Source: Selenomonas sp. (GTDB lineage: Bacteria > Bacillota_C > Negativicutes > Selenomonadales > Selenomonadaceae). From it: a stretch of DNA of 62,839 nucleotides. The stretch is from positions 1-62,839 of the forward strand of contig NZ_JAILKR010000051.1 in assembly GCF_024693525.1 (NCBI RefSeq). Direction: 5' to 3'. The notes under the pieces are model-generated. The model did not search any database. It was not told where the DNA came from and saw only the letters and a program-made list of their open reading frames with translations. Both the position numbers and the translations under genes were made by a program. Shown here one piece after another: positions 1 through 6,521 of the stretch (the first letter of the stretch is position 1; each line of letters opens with the position of its first letter).

Positions 1-410
1 AGCATCGGGTCAACGACGATAAGCGTACGTTCTTCAACGTCATTCGGCAGCTTGCAATAATACTCTACCGGTTTAAGCGTCTTCGGGTCACGATACATGC
101 CCACATGACCGACACGAGCAGCCGGAATCATGTTGACGACACCGTTGAGCATCCCAAGGCCTGCACGCAGGATGGGAACCACACCGACCTTCTTGCCCTC
201 GAGAACCTTGGCTTTGCATTTTGCCACCGGCGTCTCAATCTCGATTTCCTTCAGCGGGAAATCACGGGTAATCTCATACGCCATGAGCATAGCAATCTCT
301 TCCAAAAGCTCACGGAAATCCTTCGTTCCCGTGTCCTTCTGGCGCATCAGCGTCAGCTTGTGCTGAATCAGCGGGTGGTCGATTACGGTGACTTTCATAT
401 CTTCAGACAT
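1..410 (-). CDS. upp: Uracil phosphoribosyltransferase, 3' end cut by window edge
   Basis: This enzyme makes UMP from uracil and PRPP in pyrimidine salvage. The visible N-terminal ~136 residues read [20 protein letters not shown], then the family's conserved RELLEELAMLMAYE and [10 protein letters not shown] segments. The PRPP loop and C-terminus lie beyond base 1. I chose the ATG at 410 because an AAGGAG lies about 10 bases upstream; a second in-frame ATG at 398 is possible. It is the last gene of the rpiB-glyA-upp run, 31 bases after glyA, an arrangement common in Firmicutes. Confidence 0.93.
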   Translation of the reverse strand, partial: MSEDMKVTVIDHPLIQHKLTLMRQKDTGTKDFRELLEEIAMLMAYEITRDFPLKEIEIETPVAKCKAKVLEGKKVGVVPILRAGLGMLNGVVNMIPAARVGHVGMYRDPKTLKPVEYYCKLPNDVEERTLIVVDPM

Positions 411-441
411 TTTCTTTCTTCTCCTTTTTACTCATAAAGCT

Positions 442-1689
442 TCACTCATAAAGCGGGTATTTTTCGCAGAGGGCAGCTACGCGCTTGCGTGCCTCCTCTT
501 TCGTGGCTTCATCCTGCGGATTCGAAAGGACCATTGCTATGATGTTGCCTACGTCTATCATATCGTCCTCTTTGAATCCACGCGTCGTAAGGGCCGGCGA
601 GCCCAAACGGATACCACTCGTGACGAACGGGGAGAGCGGCTCGAAAGGTATCGTGTTGCGGTTGGCAGTGATATTGACCTCGTCGAGCACAAACTGGGCC
701 TCTTTGCCCGTAATGCCCTTGCTCGTAAGGTCAACAAGCATCAGGTGGTTATCCGTACCGCCCGAGACAATACGAAAACCATTCTTCATCAAACTATCGG
801 CCAGTGCCTTGGCATTCTTCTTGAGCTGCTTTGCATACTCCTTGAACTCCGGACGTAGGGCCTCGCCCAGTGCGACAGCCTTAGCCGCGATGACATGCAT
901 CAGCGGGCCGCCCTGGATACCAGGGAACACCGCCTTATTGAACTGCTTGCCAAACTCGGCATCGCGGCAGAGAATCATACCACCGCGCGGGCCGCGCAAA
1001 GTCTTATGGGTGGTCGTCGTAACCACATCAGCATAGGGAACCGGGTTTGGATGCTCCCCAGCAGCAACCAAACCGGCAATATGCGCAATATCCACCATCA
1101 GATAGGCGCCGACCTTCTTTGCGATCTCGGAAAGACGCGGAAAATCAATGACGCGTGCATAGGCCGAAGCACCTGCCACAATCAGCTTTGGCTTGCATTC
1201 CTCTGCCTGTTTCTCCAGTGCATCATAATCAATCGTCTCGGTCTCCTTCGTAACACCATACGGAACAATGTTAAAATACTTACCAGACATATTGACCGGA
1301 CTGCCATGCGTCAAATGGCCGCCATCCGTCAGATTCATCCCCATGACTGTATCCCCCGGCTGCAACAGCGCAAAGAATACCGCCATATTGGCCTGCGCCC
1401 CCGAATGCGGCTGCACATTGGCATAAGCCGCCCCAAAGAGCTTTTTCGCACGTTCAATGGCCAGCGTTTCCACCTCATCCACGAATTCGCAGCCGCCATA
1501 GTAACGTTTACCAGGATACCCTTCCGCATACTTATTCGTCAGCACACTGCCCTGGGCTTCCAGAACGGCCTTGCTCACGATATTTTCCGATGCGATAAGC
1601 TCCAGCTTCGTACGCTGGCGGTTCAGCTCACGATCAAGCTGTGCAGCGATTTCGAGGTCAGACTTCTTCAGTGTTTCCATAAGACTCAT
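442..1689 (-). CDS. glyA: Serine hydroxymethyltransferase
   Basis: This PLP enzyme converts serine and tetrahydrofolate to glycine and 5,10-methylene-THF, the main source of one-carbon units. The 415-residue length is standard. The PLP-lysine motif [14 protein letters not shown] is present near residue 230, as are the N-terminal [19 protein letters not shown] and [14 protein letters not shown] segments. An AGGAGG-type ribosome site precedes the ATG. It lies between rpiB and upp on the same strand with short gaps, so the three are probably cotranscribed. Confidence 0.97.
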   Translation of the reverse strand: MSLMETLKKSDLEIAAQLDRELNRQRTKLELIASENIVSKAVLEAQGSVLTNKYAEGYPGKRYYGGCEFVDEVETLAIERAKKLFGAAYANVQPHSGAQANMAVFFALLQPGDTVMGMNLTDGGHLTHGSPVNMSGKYFNIVPYGVTKETETIDYDALEKQAEECKPKLIVAGASAYARVIDFPRLSEIAKKVGAYLMVDIAHIAGLVAAGEHPNPVPYADVVTTTTHKTLRGPRGGMILCRDAEFGKQFNKAVFPGIQGGPLMHVIAAKAVALGEALRPEFKEYAKQLKKNAKALADSLMKNGFRIVSGGTDNHLMLVDLTSKGITGKEAQFVLDEVNITANRNTIPFEPLSPFVTSGIRLGSPALTTRGFKEDDMIDVGNIIAMVLSNPQDEATKEEARKRVAALCEKYPLYE

Positions 1690-1769
1690 AGGGAGAACCT
1701 CCTACAAAACAGATGATGAATGCGGACACTTGCTTCATTAAATTTTACAGTATAGCGGCAAATACAGGA

Positions 1770-2213
1770 TTACTTCTGCTCGATTGCCATGATTTTATTT
1801 ACACGGCGCTCATGACGGCCGCCCTCGAACTCGCCCTCTACCCAAGCGCGAACGATTTCGCCAGCCGGACCGAAACCAACGACACGGCCGCCCATAGCCA
1901 GCACATTGGCATTGTTATGCTGACGAGACATCTTTGCCGAATAAACATCATTGCAAAGCGCACAGCGGATTCCCTTCACCTTGTTGCAGGCAATGGAAAT
2001 TCCGATACCCGTACCACAGAGCGCAATACCGCGGTCAGCCTTGCCCGAAACGACATCCGCACAGATTTTCTCTGCAATGTCTGGATAGTCAACCGATTCC
2101 GTGCCAAACGTACCGACATCCGTAACTTCGATATCGCCGTATTCCTTGAGCACCATTTTGACTTCTTCTTTCAGCTGGACAGCACCATGATCGCTGCCGA
2201 TGGTGATTTTCAT
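1770..2213 (-). CDS. rpiB: Ribose-5-phosphate isomerase B
   Basis: It interconverts ribose-5-phosphate and ribulose-5-phosphate in the pentose phosphate pathway. The 147-residue protein starts MKITIGSDHGAVQLKEEV and carries the RpiB signatures GIALCGTGIGISIACNK (with the catalytic Cys) and HNNANVLAMGGR. It is the promoter-proximal gene of the rpiB-glyA-upp operon. An AAAGGTGG ribosome site lies upstream. A weak extended -10 (TGATACAAT) can be read near 2250 on this strand, without a good -35. Confidence 0.95.
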   Translation of the reverse strand: MKITIGSDHGAVQLKEEVKMVLKEYGDIEVTDVGTFGTESVDYPDIAEKICADVVSGKADRGIALCGTGIGISIACNKVKGIRCALCNDVYSAKMSRQHNNANVLAMGGRVVGFGPAGEIVRAWVEGEFEGGRHERRVNKIMAIEQK

Positions 2214-2312
2214 GCTCTATTCCACCTTTCATACATACTAATCTTTATTGTATCATAAGCCAAACGAAAAAAATAGAAGTCCACAAATTTTTCCATGGCT
2301 GTATACCACCAC

Positions 2313-2403
2313 AGCAGTCAGGGCACCGCCAATGACGTAGCCCCAGATGTAAAAGCCTTTCTAGACTACATAAACGGCCTGCCCATAGCCGATGACTTCA
2401 TCA
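2313..2403 (+). pseudogene. Fragment of an Rpn-family gene
   Basis: This 91-base piece is nearly identical to an internal segment of the intact Rpn gene at 4014-4856 (bases ~4492-4582, encoding SSQGTANDVAPDVKAFLDY). The N-terminal nuclease domain and the C-terminal tail are both missing, so it is a remnant. The rest of the 2214-2619 gap contains a 29-base repeat (2396-2424) and the promoter of the next gene. Confidence 0.8.
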
Positions 2404-2424
2404 ACAGCAATCTCACAATCCATT
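2396..2424 (+). repeat. 29-base direct repeat, copy 1
   Basis: Identical to 3567-3595. It begins CTTCATCAACAGC and ends ACAATCCATT. The two copies sit at the edges of the first Rpn gene cassette, as if the cassette and its flank had been duplicated or inserted. Confidence 0.85.
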
Positions 2425-2457
2425 GCCCCCGCAGTGCTATGTATACATCCTATTTTG

Positions 2458-2486
2458 TAGAATTTATGTTCTGTTTATGATATAAT
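2458..2486 (+). promoter_or_regulatory. Islet promoter, copy 1 (TAGAAT-17-TATAAT)
   Basis: An extended -10 (TGA then TATAAT, 2481-2486) lies 17 bases after TAGAAT. The arrangement recurs at 3901-3929 and 8908-8936, each time before Rpn sequence. It probably drives the Rpn gene at 2620. A small hairpin (TTTTGCC gtt GGCAAAA) and a second TATAAT just before the ribosome site lie between it and the start. Confidence 0.65.
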
Positions 2487-2619
2487 ACTTTTGAAAACAC
2501 CAGTTCTTGGTCATTACTCCAAAACCAGTCTATATCACCACTCTAACAAAAACAAGAAAGTTTTTGCCGTTGGCAAAACCGAAATAACGGCGTTATAATA
2601 AAGAAAGAGGGTGTCTATA

Positions 2620-3498
2620 ATGACGGAACAGCACGAACATCTCTTCTCTGACCTTAGTGAACGGAACTACAATCCAATGAACGACGTTCTGTTCAAGTTC
2701 ATCTTTGGTAAAGAAGAACGCAAACAAATCACCATCGATTTCCTAAATGCTATTCTTGAGCAGGATTTACAACATCCTATTCAGGATATCTCCTTTACCC
2801 AAACCGAGATGTCACCTGAAAACGAAACGGACAAGCTAACCCGCCTCGATGTGACCTGCGTTCTTGACACGTCAGAACAAGTTGACGCCGAAGTCCAAGT
2901 CGTAAATCATAAAGACATGGAACGGCGAACACTCTACTATTGGGCACAGCTGTACCTGATGACACTGCCCGCGGGTAAACACTACCGCGACCTCAAGCCA
3001 TCGATTACAATTAATATCTTAAAGTTTAAGCTGCTTCCACAAGATAATCCCTACTCTATGTGGAGCATCTACAACCTAGAAACCGGCGATCGGCTCAACA
3101 AGGATTTAACATTTCATTTTCTTGAAATTCCCAAATACGCCAAAAAACCCATCGTCGAAATGACCAAAATGGAACGCTGGCTGGCATACTTTGCCAACCA
3201 ACTAGACGATAAAGAAAAGGAGGAGTTATCCATGAGTGACAATGCTATCAAAAGCGCCATGCAAGCCGCTCGTATATTCCTGAATAACACCGAAGAACGC
3301 CGCCGCTACATCAATCGTGAAATGGCCATCATGGACTACAACTCCGACCAGGAAAAAGCACGCGCTGAAGGTCGTACCGAAGGCTTGCTCGTAGCGATCC
3401 ACAGCCTAATGGCCGCACAAAACTTAACCGCTCAGGAGGCCATGGATATCCTCAACCTTCCTGAGGATACAAAGAAAACACTATTACCACAAATATAA
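2620..3498 (+). CDS. Rpn family PD-(D/E)XK nuclease (recombination-promoting nuclease / putative transposase)
   Basis: Members of this family are DNA endonucleases linked to recA-independent recombination and, in E. coli, to phage defence. The 292-residue protein opens with NPMNDVLFKFIFGKEE, typical of the family. The likely catalytic residues are D77 (RLDV) and E91-x-Q93 (AEVQV). I prefer the ATG at 2620 to an upstream GTG at 2611 because an AGAGGGTG ribosome site fits it. A perfect AAGGAGGAG lies inside the gene, ahead of an in-frame ATG at 3232 (separate entry). The C-terminal region has a short RAEGRTEG segment. A terminator follows. Confidence 0.9.
   Translation: MTEQHEHLFSDLSERNYNPMNDVLFKFIFGKEERKQITIDFLNAILEQDLQHPIQDISFTQTEMSPENETDKLTRLDVTCVLDTSEQVDAEVQVVNHKDMERRTLYYWAQLYLMTLPAGKHYRDLKPSITINILKFKLLPQDNPYSMWSIYNLETGDRLNKDLTFHFLEIPKYAKKPIVEMTKMERWLAYFANQLDDKEKEELSMSDNAIKSAMQAARIFLNNTEERRRYINREMAIMDYNSDQEKARAEGRTEGLLVAIHSLMAAQNLTAQEAMDILNLPEDTKKTLLPQI
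3232..3498 (+). CDS. Predicted intragenic short Rpn protein (C-terminal, 88 aa)
   Basis: Within the full-length Rpn gene, AAAAGGAGGAG at 3215-3224 sits 7 bases before an in-frame ATG. This is a better ribosome site than that of the full gene. Translation from here gives 88 residues starting MSDNAIKSAMQAARIF and ending TKKTLLPQI, lacking the nuclease domain. For E. coli rpn genes, short C-terminal products from internal starts have been reported to block the long toxic nuclease. That this ORF is made and acts likewise is inference. Confidence 0.6.
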   Translation: MSDNAIKSAMQAARIFLNNTEERRRYINREMAIMDYNSDQEKARAEGRTEGLLVAIHSLMAAQNLTAQEAMDILNLPEDTKKTLLPQI

Positions 3499-3515
3499 AA
3501 ACAGCCACACAAGAC

Positions 3516-3561
3516 CAGGTCTGTGCCATCGGCTTTTACCGATTGCACGGACCTGTTTTTT
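3516..3561 (+). terminator. Intrinsic terminator after the first Rpn gene
   Basis: A 17-base near-perfect stem (CAGGTCTGTGCCATCGG with CCGATTGCACGGACCTG) is followed by a run of T. Its loop-proximal core resembles the terminator at 6479-6521. Confidence 0.85.
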
Positions 3562-3566
3562 ATTTG

Positions 3567-3595
3567 CTTCATCAACAGCAATCTCACAATCCATT
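3567..3595 (+). repeat. 29-base direct repeat, copy 2
   Basis: Exact copy of 2396-2424, placed directly after the terminator of the first Rpn gene. Nothing else recognisable is seen until the duplicated upstream region beginning near 3648. Confidence 0.85.
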
Positions 3596-3647
3596 TGGAT
3601 ATTCACACGCCATAAGGCTTTTAGCGCTCCTTCGCAAAACCCATCAG

Positions 3648-3785
3648 AAAACTCTCACAGAATATGTACGCGCACAGGAAACATTCCCACACACTTTGCT
3701 TTTAGCATCAAACATACTTTCGACCAAAAAATGCATCTCCAACCTATACTAAAAGCAAACGAAAGGAGATGTTCCTATGAACAAC
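3648..3785 (+). repeat. Duplicated upstream region of the sigma-like gene, copy 1
   Basis: This stretch aligns over its whole length, at roughly 80% identity by eye, with 8158-8291. Both hold TTTCGAC, CCTATACTAAA, GCAAACGAAAGGAGATGTTCC and a start codon followed by AACAAC. At 8286 a full sigma-like gene follows; here the reading frame diverges after about seven codons. Confidence 0.8.
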
Positions 3786-3923
3786 ATGAACAAAACAGCG
3801 CCTCCTAAACCACCTCCGCCAAGCCATCTGCCAGCCAAAACTTGCAATCGAATAGCTAAAATCCATTTTTCCTGCAATGGTATGTATACATCCCATTTTA
3901 TAGAATTTACGTTCTCTATGTGA
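3777..3923 (+). CDS. 48-aa proline-rich ORF, likely remnant of a sigma-like gene
   Basis: It begins MNNMNKT, matching the MNNLSKT start of the sigma-like gene at 8286, and has the same AAAGGAG ribosome site. It then continues as an unrelated proline-rich stretch (APPKPPPPSHLPAK) and stops inside the next promoter. The good ribosome site means it may still be translated. The sequence looks like a truncated paralogue joined to repeat DNA. I recognise no function. Confidence 0.4.
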   Translation: MNNMNKTAPPKPPPPSHLPAKTCNRIAKIHFSCNGMYTSHFIEFTFSM

Positions 3924-3929
3924 TATAAT
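3901..3929 (+). promoter_or_regulatory. Islet promoter, copy 2 (TAGAAT-17-TATAAT)
   Basis: TAGAAT (3901-3906), 17-base spacer ending TGA, and TATAAT (3924-3929). It is preceded by TATGTATACATCC, also present before copy 1. It lies about 85 bases upstream of the second Rpn gene, which it probably drives. Confidence 0.65.
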
Positions 3930-4013
3930 AACATTAAGAACATAAGTTTGTGTGTAATACTAATACCCCACCTACATTCTTCATGTTATAATATAAGAAA
4001 GGAGTGCTCCATT

Positions 4014-4856
4014 ATGTCCGGTTACAAAATCAAACCTTGGGAAGAGCTCACCATCACCGATGACTACATGTTCAAATTGGTCATGCGGCACAAGCGATTT
4101 TGTAAACGTCTGATTGAACGAATCCTCAACATCAAAATCAGGGAAATCAAATACCTCGAGGAAGAGAAATCCTTCAAATTCAAGTACGACAGCAAAGGCA
4201 TCCGGCTCGACGTTTATGTCGAAGGCGACGATACCATCTACGACATCGAAATGCAGGTTCGCGACTACGGCGACCAGGAACTAGCATCCCGCAGCCGCTA
4301 CTACCAATCCATGATTGATATGGATTCACTGGCCAGAGGCGCACTCTACAAAGAACTGCGTTCATCCATAATCATCTTCCTCTGTCCATTCCCGCTTTTT
4401 GACAAAGACCGCCATATCTATACCTTCCGCAATCTATGCTGTGAAGATACAAGCCTCGAACTAAACGACGGCGCTACCAAAATCTTCCTCAGCAGTCAGG
4501 GCACCGCCAATGACGTAGCCCCAGATGTAAAAGCCTTTCTAGACTACATGAACGGCCTGCCCATAGCCGATGACTTCATCAAAGAAATCGACGATTGCAT
4601 CACGGAAACCAAAACCAACCACGAAGAAAGGGTGAGTTACATGACATACGAAATGAAAATGCAAGAAGCTCACGACGAAGGACGTGCCGAAGGGCGTGCC
4701 GAGGGCCGTGCGGAGGGCCGTGCCGAAGGCGAACGCAAAAATCAGGAACAAACCGCCCTTGATATGCTACGCGACAACATGGACATTCAATTAATCATGA
4801 AATACACGCATCTTTCTGCCGACCGCATCGCCGAGCTTGCCAAAAACTCTAAATAA
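4014..4856 (+). CDS. Rpn family PD-(D/E)XK nuclease, second copy
   Basis: The 280-residue protein opens KPWEELTITDDYMFKLVM. Likely catalytic residues are D66 (GIRLDVYV) and E79-x-Q81 (DIEMQ). The C-terminal part has four 4-residue repeats (GRAE units, 12 bases each), then KNQEQTALDMLRDNMD and a final YTHLSADRIAELAK. The ATG at 4014 has AAGAAAGGAG 9 bases upstream; longer frames to 3948 lack a ribosome site. Its middle segment is copied at 2313-2403 and its tail at 5884-6084. An internal start lies at 4641. Confidence 0.9.
   Translation: MSGYKIKPWEELTITDDYMFKLVMRHKRFCKRLIERILNIKIREIKYLEEEKSFKFKYDSKGIRLDVYVEGDDTIYDIEMQVRDYGDQELASRSRYYQSMIDMDSLARGALYKELRSSIIIFLCPFPLFDKDRHIYTFRNLCCEDTSLELNDGATKIFLSSQGTANDVAPDVKAFLDYMNGLPIADDFIKEIDDCITETKTNHEERVSYMTYEMKMQEAHDEGRAEGRAEGRAEGRAEGERKNQEQTALDMLRDNMDIQLIMKYTHLSADRIAELAKNSK
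4641..4856 (+). CDS. Predicted intragenic short Rpn protein (C-terminal, 71 aa)
   Basis: An in-frame ATG at 4641 is preceded by AAAGGGTGAGTTAC, which can pair with the 3' end of 16S rRNA through GGTGA. It would encode the repeat-bearing tail MTYEMKMQEAHDEGRAEG through to IAELAKNSK. A near-identical free-standing copy at 5884-6084 begins at exactly this ATG and keeps the GGGTGxGTTAC leader. That supports the tail being a translated unit. Function as an inhibitor of the long protein is inference from E. coli rpn genes. Confidence 0.5.
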   Translation: MTYEMKMQEAHDEGRAEGRAEGRAEGRAEGERKNQEQTALDMLRDNMDIQLIMKYTHLSADRIAELAKNSK

Positions 4857-4874
4857 AATACTGACAAAATCAAC

Positions 4875-4912
4875 AAAGCCGTGGGGCGCTATATCCCCAC
4901 GGCTTTTTCTTT
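4875..4912 (+). terminator. Intrinsic terminator after the second Rpn gene
   Basis: Stem AGCCGTGGGG with CCCCACGGCT, loop CGCTATAT, followed by TTTTT. Confidence 0.85.
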
Positions 4913-4953
4913 TACATAACGCCACTAGCAAACAGGCTAGCAACGCGCTATTT

Positions 4954-5370
4954 TTATCCTATACTATCCAAAACATGCTTCATCCCCTCTTCTGAGATTG
5001 CCTCGGAAAAGTATTTTTTGAAGCACGCCTGGCATACCGACCTGCCATTGTATCCATTTTTCTCCATAATTGACTCCCACCAATCCCAGGTATTCCTTTT
5101 TCCATCCGCAAAGTCTTCACTTCTTATATCCACGTCATCATAGCATACAAACCTTTCCCCATCCTCGTATTTATGCAGACAAGCCGCACAATGTGTGTTC
5201 GTTAAAGTATCCTGTGCCTCATATTCATTTCCATCGCACCAATGCACCGCCCTCGGAAAGACTGCTACCATTTCCAATGCTGCCTCTTGGGAAATCTTTC
5301 CATCATCATACATTTCAAGCACCTTAGCCATTATAGCATCGACTCCTCGACCAATATCATGACAACTCAT
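4954..5370 (-). CDS. Hypothetical protein with two CxxC pairs
   Basis: A 138-residue protein I do not recognise. It is acidic and has CAAC and CQAC pairs plus other Cys/His residues (HCAACLHKYEDGERFVC), suggesting a small zinc-binding fold. A ribosome site (AAGAGGTAG) precedes the ATG. It is transcribed divergently from the XRE regulator at 5520. The shared 150-base gap holds a palindrome that could be that regulator's operator, so the two may form a self-controlled pair. Confidence 0.6.
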   Translation of the reverse strand: MSCHDIGRGVDAIMAKVLEMYDDGKISQEAALEMVAVFPRAVHWCDGNEYEAQDTLTNTHCAACLHKYEDGERFVCYDDVDIRSEDFADGKRNTWDWWESIMEKNGYNGRSVCQACFKKYFSEAISEEGMKHVLDSIG

Positions 5371-5417
5371 AATAAAACTACCTCTTTTCGTTTAAGTTAA
5401 TATTTCACCAGATTATT

Positions 5418-5430
5418 TTATACTGTATAA
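5418..5430. promoter_or_regulatory. Palindrome between divergent genes, candidate XRE operator
   Basis: TTATACTGTATAA is a perfect 6-base inverted repeat around a central T, in the gap between the CxxC protein and the XRE regulator. AAGTTAA occurs on both sides. Position and symmetry fit a dimeric HTH regulator; binding is not shown. Confidence 0.45.
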
Positions 5431-5519
5431 GTTAATTCATCAAGCATATTTCTTAGCTAAAACAACATTTTTTTTCCATTTCTATCCATATATACTTATT
5501 TACACAAGGAGTGATTACC

Positions 5520-5852
5520 ATGTCCCGTTTTAAAGAACTTCGCAAAAAAATCGGCCTTACACAAGAAGAACTGATTGAGCAATTCAATTTAAACTATGGC
5601 AAAAAATATACTCCTGCGGCAATTTCTCAATTTGAAAACGACAAACGAATCCCCGAGACACATTCACTAGCAGATTTTGCAAATTTTTTTGGCGTGTCCA
5701 TAGAATATCTGCTAGGACGAGAAAGTCATGTCCCCTCAATCCAGCTGCGCCAGGAGGAACAAGAACTTATACGCGCATATCGGCGCGCCCCAGATAATAT
5801 CACCGTTGCGATTTGCAAACTACTCGAACCATATAGCAAGGATAACGATTAA
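5520..5852 (+). CDS. XRE-family transcriptional regulator
   Basis: A 110-residue cI-type regulator. The helix-turn-helix covers roughly residues 3-65 (FKELRKKIGLTQEELIEQF, then TPAAISQFENDKRIPE and FFGVSIEYLLGRE). The remainder may dimerise. The ATG at 5520 follows ACAAGGAG by 9 bases. It is divergent from the CxxC hypothetical gene, and a free-standing Rpn tail lies 31 bases downstream. The islet setting suggests control of itself and a neighbour. Confidence 0.85.
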   Translation: MSRFKELRKKIGLTQEELIEQFNLNYGKKYTPAAISQFENDKRIPETHSLADFANFFGVSIEYLLGRESHVPSIQLRQEEQELIRAYRRAPDNITVAICKLLEPYSKDND

Positions 5853-5883
5853 ATAATCATATATCGAAACGAGGGTGCGTTAC

Positions 5884-6084
5884 ATGACATACGAAATGAA
5901 AATGCAAGAAGCTCACGACGAAGGACGTGCCGAAGGGCGTGCCGAGGGCCGTGCGGAAGGCGAACGCAAAAATCAGGAACAAACCGCCCTTGATATGCTA
6001 CGCGACAACATGGACATTCAATTAATCATGAAATACACGCATCTTTCTGCCGACCGCATCGCCGAGCTTGCCAAAAAGCTCTAA
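5884..6084 (+). CDS. Free-standing Rpn C-terminal tail (66 aa)
   Basis: Nearly identical at DNA level to bases 4641-4853 of the second Rpn gene, with one fewer 12-base GRAE repeat. No nuclease domain is present. Homology begins just ahead of the ATG, so the retained piece matches the internal translation unit of the intact gene, including GAGGGTGCGTTAC before the start. It may encode a solitary short Rpn protein able to act on paralogues. A neutral gene fragment is the alternative. Confidence 0.55.
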   Translation: MTYEMKMQEAHDEGRAEGRAEGRAEGERKNQEQTALDMLRDNMDIQLIMKYTHLSADRIAELAKKL

Positions 6085-6123
6085 ATAAAACAATTTCATT
6101 GTAATCTTAGGAGGATTCTCACT

Positions 6124-6462
6124 ATGCGCAAACTACTTTACACGCTCGCTCTGGGCACCGCTTTAACCCTTGCTCCTTGGACAGGCGCCACCAAAACCGC
6201 CTGCGCTCAAGATGTCTGGGCTGCCTCATCCGGCAACTACAACTACTACGTCGTATCCGAAACCGTCCGCGCCACGGGCAACCGCTACAGCGCCCGTGTA
6301 AAAGTAGACGAGGGCAACGGCCGCTCCTTTCGCATGGACAAGTTCTACATGTGTGACAGCTACGGCCTTTACACGCAGGGTACCGACGGTGGCTGGATTC
6401 CCGTAAACGGCGGCTTCGACCTCGGCATCTTCCACACCATCCTCAACCTCTCCCAACAATAA
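6124..6462 (+). CDS. Small exported protein of unknown function
   Basis: A 112-residue protein with a clear signal peptide (MRKLLYTLALGTALTLAPWT, probable cleavage after ACA near residue 28). The mature part is rich in Tyr and Gly (GNYNYYVVSETV, KFYMCDSYGLYTQGTDGGW). TAGGAGG precedes the ATG. I do not recognise the family. Another small exported protein at 38118-38465 has a similar size and style. Confidence 0.75.
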   Translation: MRKLLYTLALGTALTLAPWTGATKTACAQDVWAASSGNYNYYVVSETVRATGNRYSARVKVDEGNGRSFRMDKFYMCDSYGLYTQGTDGGWIPVNGGFDLGIFHTILNLSQQ

Positions 6463-6478
6463 AGCAAAAATACAAAAA

Positions 6479-6521
6479 AGTTCCGCGCAATCGGCATTTA
6501 CCGATTGCGCGGAACTTTTTT
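6479..6521. terminator. Bidirectional terminator between convergent genes
   Basis: A 16-base stem (AGTTCCGCGCAATCGG with CCGATTGCGCGGAACT) flanked by A-run and T-run. It serves the exported protein (+) and the WbaP-like gene (-). Confidence 0.85.

Noticed and set aside
3543..3752. 69-codon open frame after the first Rpn gene
   Set aside because: It begins inside the terminator, covers repeat DNA and has no ribosome site; it is chance coding of repeated sequence.
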